Source: Spisula solida (lineage: Eukaryota; Mollusca; Bivalvia; Venerida; Mactridae). Taken from it: a stretch of 64,000 nt of DNA. Of this stretch, positions 1-10,784 are shown piece by piece; the first letter of the stretch is position 1, and each line of letters opens with the position of its first letter. The position numbers were made by a program, and so were the translations under genes. The stretch spans positions 7,173,030-7,237,029 of the forward strand of contig OX365947.1 in NCBI GenBank assembly GCA_947247005.1, written 5' to 3'. Below the pieces are notes generated by a model. It searched no databases and was not told the DNA's origin. It saw only the letters and a program-made list of their open reading frames with translations.

Positions 1-60
1 GGGATCAAACCCGATACATCTAACATTCAAAGCGGACGCGCTGCCACTTGGCAATCTAGA
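1..60 (-). repeat. tRNA-derived SINE head, cut by window edge
   Basis: Read on the minus strand, this resembles the tRNA-like head near 43,340-43,405: a B-box-like GGGTTTGATCCC and the anticodon-arm-like GCGTCCGCTTTGAATG. It probably belongs to a related SINE family. Only the head is inside the window. The D-arm region differs from the 43-kb copy, so it could be a sister subfamily or a decayed tRNA. Confidence 0.4.
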
Positions 61-654
61 CTCAGGGCTACATATTTTTGTGTGCTGTCATTTCCTCTTG
101 ATTTAAGTGGCGAGGCAAGGTTATTTGAATATGATGTTGTTATCTAGACTTTTAACTGCTCGTTATGGGTCAGTTATAGATATTTTGGATATGCACTCGT
201 ATACAAATCTTAATTTGGTTTGTCAAACATCGTCCACAAATGTAGGTCCGAAAACTTTAACATACAAAGTGTATTTCATTCAACGCTTTACGGAATCAAC
301 ATTCCTCTTATCCATCTACAGACCAAATAGATTTAATTTACCAGTTTATGGTAAGCAACATTTTATGTTTAAATGACAAACGATACGAGTGTATGGCAAA
401 ACATACTTTAAAACGAGGAAGTAATGAAAAGGTTTTCGTCTGTAATGACATTTTCACTATGGTGTCAACATCAATATGGTGGGAATGTTTGGCAATATGG
501 TGTATGTTTGTAAATACACCGATTATATTCTAAAATAGAATCCTACAAGTAAGAAGGGAAGTTCTTTGGTTGACAAAGTCATTATGTATACTTTAAGGGA
601 TAAGAATAAAATGTAAATTTAGCTTATAATCGTTGGCTAACTGTCTAACTGTCG

Positions 655-790
655 TTCTTAAGGAGGATCTCGCTACCTATTGCGCATGCGCGGAAGTTCA
701 AAATTCGATGTGATTTGCCAGTGATAATTAAGAACACATAACCGCAAATAAATGATAATAAACAAAATGATCAGAGGTGCACAATGTTAA
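655..790 (+). mobile_element. Truncated end of the 0.9-kb TTAA-type element
   Basis: The sequence begins TTAAGGAGG and then carries GCGCATGCGCG, TTCAAA and AATAAACAAAAT in the same order as the left end of the element at 56,409-57,304. No matching right end was seen nearby. It is read as a decayed or truncated copy. Confidence 0.45.
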
Positions 791-1068
791 TATTTTCATA
801 TAGACGCGCAGCACTTTAAGTGCATGGAAGAAATCACACTTTAAATTTGCCAAACAATACGTAAATATCATATTAACATTTCCCTTTCTACAATAAGCCT
901 TTATTAGGTGATACTATCAGTGACTCGGATTTCTAAGTTGATGTCATGATTCATCATTAATTGTAATTAGTATTATTTTATGAACAGAATACACATGAAT
1001 ACACAATTAAACCTTCGTCTACGTCAGTAAGCTGGGTGAAGGACAGGTCAACGGGTACTAGTATTGTA

Positions 1069-1166
1069 CGAGGGGTGTTCTGTAAGTTCCCAAAATTCAC
1101 CAACCTACGTAACTTTGAAGTTTAGTAGATAAAGTCACCATCCGGGAACCTACAGAACACCCCTCG
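1069..1166. mobile_element. 98-bp mariner-like MITE
   Basis: The ends are inverted repeats of about 24 bp starting CGAGGGGTGTTCTGTA, with one mismatch, and both sides are flanked by the dinucleotide TA. TA duplication and an ACGAGGG-type terminus are typical of Tc1/mariner-derived miniature elements. There is no coding capacity. Confidence 0.7.
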
Positions 1167-1701
1167 TATTCAATTCCAACTCATAGTCACGGACCCGGAA
1201 TTACAACCAATGGTGTTACATAGTCGGCCTACATGTATAATTAATTACTTTAATTAAGTATTATGCACGTATTAGGGAACAGCCTCTTAATATACTCATG
1301 TATGGACCGATATAGTGATAAAGTATACAGAAGTGAATAATAGTGTATATCGGTCATACATGTATTTGTTTTTAGATGGAACTCATTCAAGTACAAATTG
1401 ACATTTACCATATTTGGATCTTTTGGCAATACTTGATATAAGGACAATGGAAACTTCCAGAACATTCTAAGTTTAATGTTTAGTAATGATAAGTTATTGG
1501 TTAGTATGACAGGTTGTTATAACTAACCATAATAGTTAACTAAAACTAGTATCATGATTGACGTTTAGTCAAAACAGTACAACATCTGCATGAGGGGGCT
1601 GGAAACTGCGACGCGGGACAAATAAAAGCTCCGATTATAATTTACATTTTCAATATTTGAGTGCTGATCGAATGTATTGGTTGTAATTGCGGGCCATGGA
1701 T

Positions 1702-1829
1702 TTGTTGTTGTTGATGATGTTGTTGTTGTTGCTGCTGCTGCTGCTGTTGTTGTTGTTGTTGGTGGTGGTGGTGCTGTTGTTGTTGTTGTTGCTGTTGTTG
1801 ATGCTGATGTTGTTGTTGTTGTTGCTGCT

Positions 1830-1885
<56 letters not shown>

Positions 1886-1994
1886 TGCTGTTATGTTGTT
1901 CTTGTTGTTCTTGTTGCTGCTGTTGTTTTTGTTGTTGCTGCTGTTGTTGCTGTTGCTGTTGTTGCTGTTGTTGTTGATGTTGTTGTTGTTGTTG
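1702..1994. repeat. CAG/CAA (CTG/TTG) trinucleotide tract
   Basis: About 290 bp of interrupted TTG/CTG on the plus strand (CAA/CAG on the minus) with AAC, AGC and ATC-type variants. In the zinc transporter model it is intronic, starting about 9 bp past the donor of the exon at 2004-2075. The exon's reading frame continues without a stop through the tract to 1,650 as Gln/Asn/Ser-rich sequence. Interruptions suggest an old, partly stabilised microsatellite. Confidence 0.85.
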
Positions 1995-2003
1995 GGTACG
2001 TAC

Positions 2004-2075
2004 CTGTTTATTTTGGTTACAGTTCATGTTATATCCCATCACCATCTCGACAGGATCCTCGTCTTCCTGGACTCT
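2004..2075 (-). CDS. ZIP zinc transporter, coding exon 10 (last in window)
   Basis: This 72-bp exon has acceptor TTTTACAG and donor CAG/GTACGT and is phase 0 at both sides, matching the preceding exon. It encodes 24 residues (RVQEDEDPVEMV...NKQ), an acidic then Asn-rich stretch. That would lie in the cytosolic loop between membrane helices 3 and 4 of a LIV-1 ZIP. The rest of the gene, including the expected HEXPH metal-binding helices, is outside the window. If the donor is skipped, translation runs into the adjacent CAG/CAA tract. Confidence 0.6.
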
Positions 2076-2985
2076 CTGTAAAATATATAATCACAATATC
2101 ATAGTCTCTTACAAAACAATTCCAAACAACACAAACCATCCAAACAATCGATGGTTCAGAACAATATATTTCTTTCTAACTGCATTTTTTACGTTAAAGA
2201 TGCATTGGGACAAAACTTTCATGTTGTTTTTATTCTTGTTAAAATGTTATTTCAACGAAGGCCACATTGAAAATAAGTGTATATATTTATGTATGTAACT
2301 TAATTTGTTTACACCTTAGGTAAATAAAGTCTTTATTATTATTATTATTATTATAATGTCAATAAATCATAGGTCACCGCGCTTGTATAGGACTGATTGC
2401 CAGTCATCTTGAATATCCCTTTCTACAGGGGTAAGATACGATTACAGTCGAAGGGTCGCTGATAGTTACTTGCGCGGCGAATCGTTCTAAAAACTTCATG
2501 ATTTCGCAATTGTCACAACTTGTCAGTGACTGACAGTGACTTTCATTTCCGGGGTCGTATGACAATTGTGTTTTTATGTAAAGTGCTCTTCAAATAACCT
2601 TGGTAGGGTCAACTCAGGTAAAAATATATATACAGTAAGGCATGTGTCTTATCTGACAAGCGGTTTAATTTTTCATGACAAATGTCAAAAATATCAAGTT
2701 GACCATATATATGTGTACATGTGAATAGTGACGAACTAATGATATATGTACATTTATTACATGTTTGACGTCGCGGTAGCGTAATAAAGCCATTATTTAT
2801 TTTTGATAATACACTAGTGTAATAAAGCTTCGACGCGACGTCATTCAAAGTATAGGCGACGTCGTCAAAGTTGCGCGTTTATTATAGTGAAAATAAGTAG
2901 CTATTTAAAATTTCGGCAGGAAAAAGACTAACATGTGATAAAAAGAACATTACATTCGTGACTTTCCACATTGAATTTATTAAAA

Positions 2986-3047
2986 TCGTTGAATAAAATC
3001 GATAAAATGCTCGGCAGAGCCTCGCATTTTATTATTTCATTCAACGA
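2986..3047. repeat. Nested hairpin in intron
   Basis: Two nested complementary pairs are visible: TCGTTGAAT with ATTCAACGA outside, and ATAAAATGC with GCATTTTAT inside, closing on a short GC-rich loop. It looks like a small fold-back element or a remnant of one. No coding role. Confidence 0.55.
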
Positions 3048-3815
3048 CATGTATTAAAGGACATAGAGAAAGATTGAAATGTGGCGTCATTATAATGCTA
3101 TGCTTACAGATACTGTATCCAACAAATTTAAATTGGAAGAAAAATCGCTTTTAAAAATTTACATAATATCAGACTACGTATGTCCTCTTTATTCTTATAA
3201 GGAACTGTGACGTTTTGCAGTGGAGCAATGCAATTGCATTTTTTTCTTTTTGGGTATAATGTATATTTAACGGATACTATAATGATATATAACTAAATAT
3301 AAAATTATTATGGCCCCTTCGAATGAGCATGCGCAACTCTCATCATGCCAGATGTCCCATTAATGATGTACATACTTTTTTCAGTAGTAAATGTTCAAAT
3401 CGGGCGGGGTTACGAATGGAGCCGCATAAACATACTATATCCGCCGTATGCTAACGTTTTTGCTTTTGACGTGGGAGGTGACACGAACGATTCATTGTTT
3501 GAAATATAGACAAAAACCTCGACACGACATTCCGGCGATTGTAAACAAGTTTTGCACGATCGGAAGCCTGTAACGCATTTTATTCACAAGTGATAAAAGT
3601 ACTTTGGCCAAAAAACGACGACTATCTATGACGTCACCATTGCTTGGATGGATACAAGTTGTTTATCTAAAAACTAGTTCTTTTTTGCAATCAAGAATAA
3701 ATTACAATAAAAAAGAAAATAAGTGAAAATTGTGTCCGACCGGTACATGGTACATGTAGCCCTGTTGCTATAACAACATTGTATGAATAATTAAATATAC
3801 AATATATATACGTAC

Positions 3816-3974
3816 CGCAGAGTCGCTGAACATTGACATCAGTTTTTCAAATAAATAAAATGCGTAGATTCCAGCAAGTGACGCCAGAGCGTAACCAACA
3901 AAAGGTTCGAAATGTGGTTTGCCTGATTCTCCTCCATGGTCGTGTCCGTCTTCATGCCCGTGAACACCAAGTGC
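3816..3974 (-). CDS. ZIP zinc transporter, coding exon 9 (membrane helix 3)
   Basis: This 159-bp exon (phase 0-0) has acceptor TTTCAG and donor GCG/GTACGT. It encodes 53 residues: a His-rich loop beginning ALGVHGHEDGHDHGGE, then a hydrophobic helix FVGYALASLAGIYAFYLFEK ending near LMSMFSDSA. In LIV-1 ZIPs the loop between helices 2 and 3 is often His-rich, and helix 3 typically ends in a YLFEK-like motif. Placement after the helix 1-2 exon is in the expected order. Confidence 0.8.
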
Positions 3975-4579
3975 CTGAAAGATAGATAAAATGTTATCGT
4001 AATATCTGATAAAAGTGTGAACATAAGTTTAGATATACGTTAGTTAAAAAGTATAAAAACAATATTAACATTTAGCAATGCGCAAGAGGACACGTCAAGA
4101 TTATTGACTGATAATGGACTTAAGACGTGTTGACATTTGGTACCTGCAATACTTATTTATCGAGCTACACGTGTTGATTCATGAACTGATGTTTTCCTTG
4201 TCTCAGAATTGACTCGATTCCTTGCCGCTCGTTTTACATCTGAAAAGTCATTATTTGAAATGTCACATAAGTCTCCGATAGCAACTTGATGATACAGGTA
4301 GTCATGTCTACATTGTCTGTATAACGCAGATAGAAAACGAACCCCCGCATCTTTGATCAAGGATCATAAGTACAATAGTCGACTATCGTTATCTCGAGTG
4401 TTTAAGGACCGGGGAAAGTAGTTTTTATATTCTGAAAGTTGACATACGGATACACTCAAAAATAAAATCAAACTGAAAAAAATTGGCATTGTTGAGAAAT
4501 CAATTTAATTGAAAATTCGACTGAAGCAAGTTCCACATTACGGACGTTTTATTCAGCAATTCTATACTTGTAGACTTAC

Positions 4580-4749
4580 CATGGGTAACAAATGTAATAA
4601 AGCATCTGATGATAAAGTGGACACACCCAGTCCAACAAATGTCGCCATCAAGATTCTATACATGGATTTATTGGCACATGGTAACACTATAACACCAGCA
4701 AGTGAACATAAACAACATAAAATGTTTGCAAGAGTTCCATAACCATATC
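4580..4749 (-). CDS. ZIP zinc transporter, coding exon 8 (membrane helices 1-2)
   Basis: This 170-bp exon has acceptor TTTTCAG and donor ATG/GTAAGT; its first two bases complete a split Arg codon with exon 7. It encodes YGYGTLANILCCLCSLAGV and then SSDALLHLLPM. That is the signature start of a ZIP core: a first helix with a Leu/Cys-rich stretch, and a second ending in the DALLHLLP motif conserved in the LIV-1 subfamily. This is the best single piece of evidence for the family. Confidence 0.88.
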
Positions 4750-5471
4750 CTGAAAACAACAATAATATAGCATTATCACAAGTGATACATAAGAACTGCA
4801 GACATTTTGAGAAAACACATTTCATTTAGAACGACTATCTCATGATACGAGGCGTCATATGGTTATTCTTTATATTGGTTAGTTGCATGAAAAATATATT
4901 AATCAGCCATAACTGACAAAAATTCAATTCTTGAATTGAACAAGCACCAATTCGAAACAGCCAAAATAATTATTAAATCTAAATTGGTCAAGTTTATATT
5001 AAATGCACCTTCCTTGAACTGCGACATGTTTCAACCAGCTTTATTTGATGCTGTCTGCTGATGACGTGGTATTATGTACATAGCGATATTAATGCGACAA
5101 ATTATTAAAGTGCAATAATTATGTCGAAAGAATGTATAAACGTGATTGACGGATGAAGTGTGTTTTCATCAAACGATAACTTCCGCTGACCCACTTTTAT
5201 TTTGCAAATCAAACATCATTCTTATGTAATTCAGACAATACATGTTGTAAATTAACTACTTGATAGACATGACATTGGGCGGTATCTATCGATGTAAATG
5301 GGTCATAATCGTGCTCAAATGAAACGTTAATAAACAATGCTACCTTTTGGTACATATTTGCATACAAATCTCGATGTGTACAGCATTATTATTAGCATAT
5401 AGCATGTAAGGAAGTTCGATGAAAACACTGCGTACGAAGTGATGATGCTAGTTCGATATATATAAATAAAA

Positions 5472-5600
5472 TCGGACAGGGAAGGCAGCACTCAACTTAA
5501 CCGGAAAACCATAGAATATCACATACCACAATTACACTACGCACGCCCAACGCATAACTACACGAGAAAATGAACTAAAACCGCTAAGACCATGTCACAG
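5472..5600 (+). repeat. Dispersed repeat, copy 1 (CAGGGAAGGCAGCACTCAAC family)
   Basis: It contains GGACAGGGAAGGCAGCACTC followed by a Pro-codon-like AACC and GAGAAAA block, shared with copies at 12,770-12,830, 12,892-13,055 (inverted), 13,530-13,675 and 51,393-51,422. No coding potential; probably a fragment of a transposable element. Confidence 0.6.
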
Positions 5601-6232
5601 CTGTCAAAAGGCTGAATTACCTAGTCTCGGCACTAAAAAAGCTGAATTCCAGGTAGTTCAAGCAATCAGCCATGTCGACTATGCTTGAATACATTTTAAG
5701 GGAAATGAATAGGAATACGTACATTATAACTAGATAGAAAGGCAAGGTACCATGTGTATCATAAGGTGGCATTAAAGGAACGGGCTACACTAATATTTAT
5801 ATGTGGTAAAATACATCGATCTATTAAAAGAACTGATAGATTTGATATAAGTAATCTGCCTTAAAGAACCGTGTCAAATATATTCAAGCATAGAGGTCAC
5901 TATCAGGTTAATATGTTCGGGAAATTGGTACACGTATACGCATGTACTTACCAATGGTAAACAATAAACAAACAATTGTGACGTTATGCGAGCAAGGTGG
6001 GCTATAGGAATGTCAACTAGACACGACTGTAGAGAATAGTTTTCTTAATTGCTTGTCCATGTATGTATAATTTATGTGATTCATGATAAAAAATTAGATC
6101 TAGTATAATCACCGTGTCCACGTTCTTAGTATCACATTACTCTTCTTACATAGGAGTATAACAAATACCAGAGACATACGACTCATTTTGTCTTGCTGTT
6201 ATTAACAAGTAATTAAGAATTGCAAGCAATGC

Positions 6233-6449
6233 AGAAGTCCCCTACCGGTTTGAGGCAATTTTCAATGTTTCTGTTGTCATAGCAACCACACTTTTTGTCA
6301 GAATCAAAATATTTTTTGACGTGCATAATCCCCTTATTGCCCCCTATTTACATACCAAGTTTCATAAACCTAGCTTGGAAACTGTCTGAGTTATGTCAGG
6401 ATCCAGATTGTTTGACGGACGGACGGACGGAAACCGGTAGAGGACTAAT
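6233..6449. mobile_element. MITE with CTACCGGTTT ends
   Basis: Terminal inverted repeats AGTCCCCTACCGGTTT and AAACCGGTAGAGGACT (one mismatch) enclose about 215 bp. The interior includes ATAGCAACCAC and a short run of GACG repeats near the right end. No ORF. It lies inside an intron of the zinc transporter gene. Confidence 0.7.
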
Positions 6450-6966
6450 AAGCAGTAGAGTCTTTTAGTTTTAGTTTGTTAATAATGCTTATATATTTGT
6501 TTGTTGACATTATATGTGCATGTATAACAACAAACAACACTATGATAGTATGCGACATTCACAAACGATAGGTTTCGTGGAAAAGACGTCCCAAGGCGGA
6601 AGTAAGATGGGTGAACACAAATAATACATCTGATGTCACGCGTGACTTTGACCAACCTGTCTACGCGTTTTGTGATCAGCTTAACCAATCAAATATCTAA
6701 ATATTCGTGTCGCCTGGTCAGGTAATGGTTTTATACATTGTAAGTTGCCAAAAAAAAGACCAACAACAAATCTACATCACTGAAAGGGCTTTTTAAGTCT
6801 TAAAACGTGTTGCAATATGTTACTACCATTCCAGGGAAGCACATGCGCATGTCAGATATATGTTACAATTAATGGTATTTTACATCAAATTCGAATCACT
6901 GCCTATCTATATATTACGAACCATTAACCAGTGTCTATTACAGGGAGTATGTACCTCGTCAAGATA

Positions 6967-6980
6967 GGGGGGGGGGGGGG
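6967..6980 (+). repeat. Poly-G run of about 14 bases
   Basis: An uninterrupted run of G follows AAGATA. Low-complexity tract and a likely sequencing or replication slippage site. No function is inferred. Confidence 0.8.
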
Positions 6981-6998
6981 CGAACATACAGCACTATC

Positions 6999-7213
6999 TA
7001 TAGTCCAGTTAGGATATTGTGACAGTGACGTTGCAGTTTATGCGTACGCAAAAAATCACAACCATTGTCTAAACTGGTAGAGCGAAGTTTATTATGTTAG
7101 TTTAGCATTGAAATTATAGTTGTTTGTACAGTATAAGCCTTTATGATTAGTTTTACACCGTTATAGTGGACTCGACCGCTGCGTCACTGGAATTTTATCC
7201 TGACTGGACTATA
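6999..7213. mobile_element. TATAGTCCAGT-ended MITE, copy 1
   Basis: The ends are TATAGTCCAGTTAGGATA and the complement TATCCTGACTGGACTATA. Just inside the right end is GTGACGCAGCGGTC (complement). The same family occurs in opposite orientation at 17,356-17,560. Ends that read TA suggest a Tc1/mariner-type TA duplication. No ORF. Confidence 0.72.
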
Positions 7214-7674
7214 CCTGTTTCGCTATCGAATAATCCAAAACATCTGTTTACTTTGGTAAATGAGCTACTGCAGTGCGACGAAGACAGATGTGATCCGCAT
7301 GAGAAGGACACGAGCTTTCAAAACTGGTAATTGCTGTGAACAGGCTTTGCAAGCCGCAATAATTAATATCGACAGAATACTTTTACACTGCACTATAAAC
7401 ACCGTTATTCATCTCTGTTATTTGTAATAAGCATTGCATTATCCTTAATGCAAAATAAACTTTCGTATTCGTGTTCGTTTTTATAACGCCCGTCTGCACT
7501 TAAATCTGTCAACATCAAATACCAATATACGTAATCGATACTCGACAAGGGAAGTAAAGCGTGACAAAAGACACACTGTAGCATTAGCGTCCCTTGATTA
7601 TTGATTTTTCAATCGATACCCGCTTGAGGAGAATTCTTCAGTATGCAAAACCCTGTTAAAAACATTATACGTAC

Positions 7675-7861
7675 GTTCAGCGTCGGTAGGAAACGATGAG
7701 ACATGGTCCCCTGCATGACCACTTGCATCATTTTTACAGGAGTCAGAGAGCTGTTGTTGTATCAAGGATGGACAGATCTCCTTGAATTTATCAAGAGAGA
7801 TAGCTGTCTGTTGTACTCGATATACGGATAACAGTTGATCCCCGCTGTAACATCGGTTGTT
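7675..7861 (-). CDS. ZIP zinc transporter, coding exon 7 (ectodomain)
   Basis: This 187-bp exon has acceptor TTTTTACAG and donor GAAC/GTACGT (phase 0 to 1). It encodes NNRCYSGDQLLSVY, FKEICPSLIQQQLSDSC and a short tail. The spacing of cysteines and the CPSLIQQ core resemble the PAL-motif-containing ectodomain of ZIP4/ZIP12-type transporters. It joins exon 8 through an Arg codon to give a continuous ERYGYGTL sequence leading into helix 1. Confidence 0.75.
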
Positions 7862-7909
7862 CTGTAAAAAGTAAATGTATCCAAACGATTAGTTTATATT
7901 ATACTAATT

Positions 7910-8030
7910 TATTTTAGGTCGATTTTGAAACAAGTGTTTTCTAACGTATATACATGTATCATTATCGACACCTCATTCATGATGATATCCATCGTCATGA
8001 AGGTATGAGAGAAGAGAAGCTAGGCAAATT
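7910..8030. repeat. SINE tail fragment, related to 43,170-43,410
   Basis: The region carries TAGGTCGATT, TGAAACA, CATCCATCGTCAT and AGAGAAGAGAAG in the same order as the body of the complete SINE-like copy at 43.2-43.4 kb, but has no tRNA-like head. Probably a truncated insertion in a zinc transporter intron. Confidence 0.55.
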
Positions 8031-8649
8031 GTTCAAATATAAAACAGAATACTAGAACAAGTCTTTTGTAATTTATAATGAAACATTACTAGTATCAAAA
8101 TGCTTCATTATAGACTAATACATATATGGAAATTCGAGTAACAGATTAATACCAAATACTGCACCCTATAAATGGTGTTTATAGAAATCATGACACATTT
8201 AATGAAATATAAAAGAAAAACCATTTCGAAGACACATGTGTATGACGATCGAGTACTTATAAGCGCATAGGAAAATAAAGATTTAGTAATGTTTTTAAAT
8301 ATGATCAAGCAGGCACATACGAAAATAAGCCAATCGGACAGGGAAAGTATCTTTGAACAGAAACAGCAGAGCTATGACATCTTTCTAAATGAATTGAACT
8401 AGCTATGAATGTTGCCAGTTGCTAGGAATGTCTCAATTGCCATTCAGTCAGGTATGATTATATTGTTTGGTTGTTGTACATGGTAAATGATAAAATAAAT
8501 ATACAAATGTCAGACTTTGTGGTTTTAGGTTTTTGTCTTATTTCGCAATAAATTAAACTGACAAGTATACTACAGGATAGAGAATGAAACAGGATGTGGC
8601 TTTCTTAATTATCAATTGACACTTTTAAACATTCCCATAATACATGTAC

Positions 8650-9000
8650 ATGTACAGTTCAACCGGCTTTATACAGCAACACACTTTGGGAGCTGTAAAT
8701 ATTTGACCATGTTTTGAGGTTGTTGTTTTACAGAAGTTTTATGTACAGTAAAGCCTTTATTGAGCAACACACTATGGGTGCTGTAAATATTTGACCATGT
8801 TTTGAGGTTGTTGTTTTACAGAAGTTTTATGTACAGTAACGCCTTTATTGAGCAACACACTATGGGTGCTGTAAATATTTGACCATGTTTTGAGGTTGTT
8901 GTTCTACAAAAGTTTCATGTACAGTAAAGCCTTTATTGAGCAACACACTTTGGGAGCTGTAAATATTTGCCTTTGTTTTGAGGTTGTTGTTCTACAGAGC
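8650..9000 (+). repeat. 88-bp tandem repeat, about 4 copies
   Basis: GCCTTTATTGAGCAACACAC recurs at about 8,753, 8,841 and 8,929, with a diverged first copy near 8,665. Each unit also carries GCTGTAAATATTTG and TTTTGAGGTTGTTGTT. Related single or broken units occur at 40,920-41,095 (plus) and 43,950-44,130 (minus), so this is a local expansion of a dispersed repeat. Confidence 0.8.
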
Positions 9001-9747
9001 ATAAATATCAGCTAAGGAACTATTTGAAAGTGTTGTCATGATACAGATGGCCGCTATGGAGAATTTGTACTGTATAACAATTATTTATTACTAAATCAAC
9101 ACACATAAAACAGCATCTTCAAAGTATTGTTTTTCTGTTGTTTTTCTCATCCTACTAAATGCACCAAATATGTTGTTTTTACCACATGGATCATATAATG
9201 AATATGCGGCATTTATAACAGGTGTTGTTAATCTATCATCATTCTCATTTTGAAATTTATACAGATTATGAATGGTGATTACTGTATAAGATTTCCAACC
9301 AATTGCGCTTAAATATGTTGTGTTAAACATTTATCAAAAACTTAGATACATGCCTTATATTGTCTAACAATAAAACTTAGACAAGACGGTTCCCGTAAGG
9401 AGTATCAGTACACTTCCCTTTAAAAGCAATATATTTATATATTTTGTAGTGAAAACTCACTATTATTTCAAAATATGTTGTTTTCTATTATCATTGGTTA
9501 GATTTGTTTTTTTTAATATGCTCGTTGTTATTAATCAAGAATAAAAACACATAAACATGTAATTTTGAAAACAAAATGTCGGGATGTTACTATATGCGCC
9601 AACAGAATAGAAAAACATGTTTACATGTTATAAACACATTTTGTGTATATCATTCACTTATGAATAATCAACATACTTTCAAAAACACATTTTTTATATG
9701 TCATTTTTTGGCTAAGACCGCAAGTAAAAAAATCTGTGCACATTTAC

Positions 9748-9909
9748 CCATGTTTCTGGTTCCAGGACAACTGAACGTTTACGTCTGTGACCGTGTCCGT
9801 GACCGTGTCCATGTCCGTGGTTATCCTCCATCAACATCTCAGTGACAGACGTCTGTCCGATATTCAGTTTGCTCATAAGTTCCATGAAATCTGAAGCATC
9901 AAATAAACC
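9748..9909 (-). CDS. ZIP zinc transporter, coding exon 6 (His repeat, dibasic site)
   Basis: This 162-bp exon has acceptor AATTTAG and donor TGG/GTAAAT. It encodes GLFDASDFMELMSKLNIG, then NHGHGHGHGHRRKRSVVLEP. Alternating His-Gly is a typical extracellular zinc-binding stretch in LIV-1 ZIPs. RRKR directly after it is a potential furin-type processing site. Exon 6 joins exon 7 in phase, but the join to the preceding exon is off by one base (see findings). Confidence 0.8.
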
Positions 9910-10682
9910 CTAAATTATACTGTAAGATCATTAATTTGCTTTGGCATTTTTTTTTTAAAAATGGCGATTTTGTCAGCTCTTTAATCCTTGGATTTAAAAT
10001 TGAAAAGAAACATTGGAAAAACAAGTTTCGGAGGTTGAATATTTGTGGGGATTTAAGTTCGTGGCTCTATTAGGCGAAATCAACTAAATTTAGTCCGCCA
10101 CGAAAACTAATGTGTTTTACAATAAGTAATTAGGAGGTCAAACATTAGATTTATAACATGCATGATTAATGCAATGCTTAGACCATTAACTGACACTTAA
10201 ACTGGTATCTCAGGTGCAAATTAAATAACTAAGTTTTTACGTGCTGACAATGAATGTCGTCTGTTTGATATTGCAGGGATCAAAGGTCTGGTTTGATCAC
10301 AATATGAATGGCATATATGGAATGGCACTTATAAATAGTAATAATAAAATAATTATTCCAGTTTTATTCCGGTGTAACAATCAATTTTGAAACCGGTGAA
10401 AAATGTTCACATGGTTAATTTTTAACAGGGTAAATAACCAATCTAACACCGGTGTACAAATTGATAGTAGTGTTTTTTATTATAAAAATGCAATATGTAA
10501 TACTCAAATCGTGTTTCGTTCACACAGAAGCAAAACATAATTGGGACACAATTAAAAGCCATTACTTGTAAAAGAATCGATAAATGGACTGATGGTCGAT
10601 TTCCCATTATTCCGACTTACTGATATTAAAGTGACGTAATTATGATTTTTTTTAATTATATGATATCGACTATATGACCCAC

Positions 10683-10784
10683 CTTCCCTATCCATGACGT
10701 CACTGGATGCTAGCTCCTTATAAACACTGCTTGCAAAATAATTCTTTCTGGGGAGTAGACGACATTGGTTGGAAATTTCTGAAC
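10683..10784 (-). CDS. ZIP zinc transporter, coding exon 5 (ectodomain)
   Basis: This 102-bp exon has acceptor TTTACAG and donor GAAG/GTGGGT. It encodes SEISNQCRLLPRKNYFASSV, then YKELASSDVMDRE. It joins exon 4 in phase (Gly split G/GT). With exon 6 the sense would read ...DVMDRE-GLFDASDF, which fits an EF-hand-like helical segment of ZIP4/12 ectodomains. However, the predicted donor leaves phase 1 where exon 6 needs phase 0. A micro-exon, an alternative donor or an indel could explain this. Confidence 0.55.

Noticed and set aside
1677..2081. Plus-strand Val/Leu/Ala-rich ORFs over the trinucleotide tract
   Set aside because: They are low-complexity readings of CTG/TTG repeats on the strand opposite the exon; no independent support.
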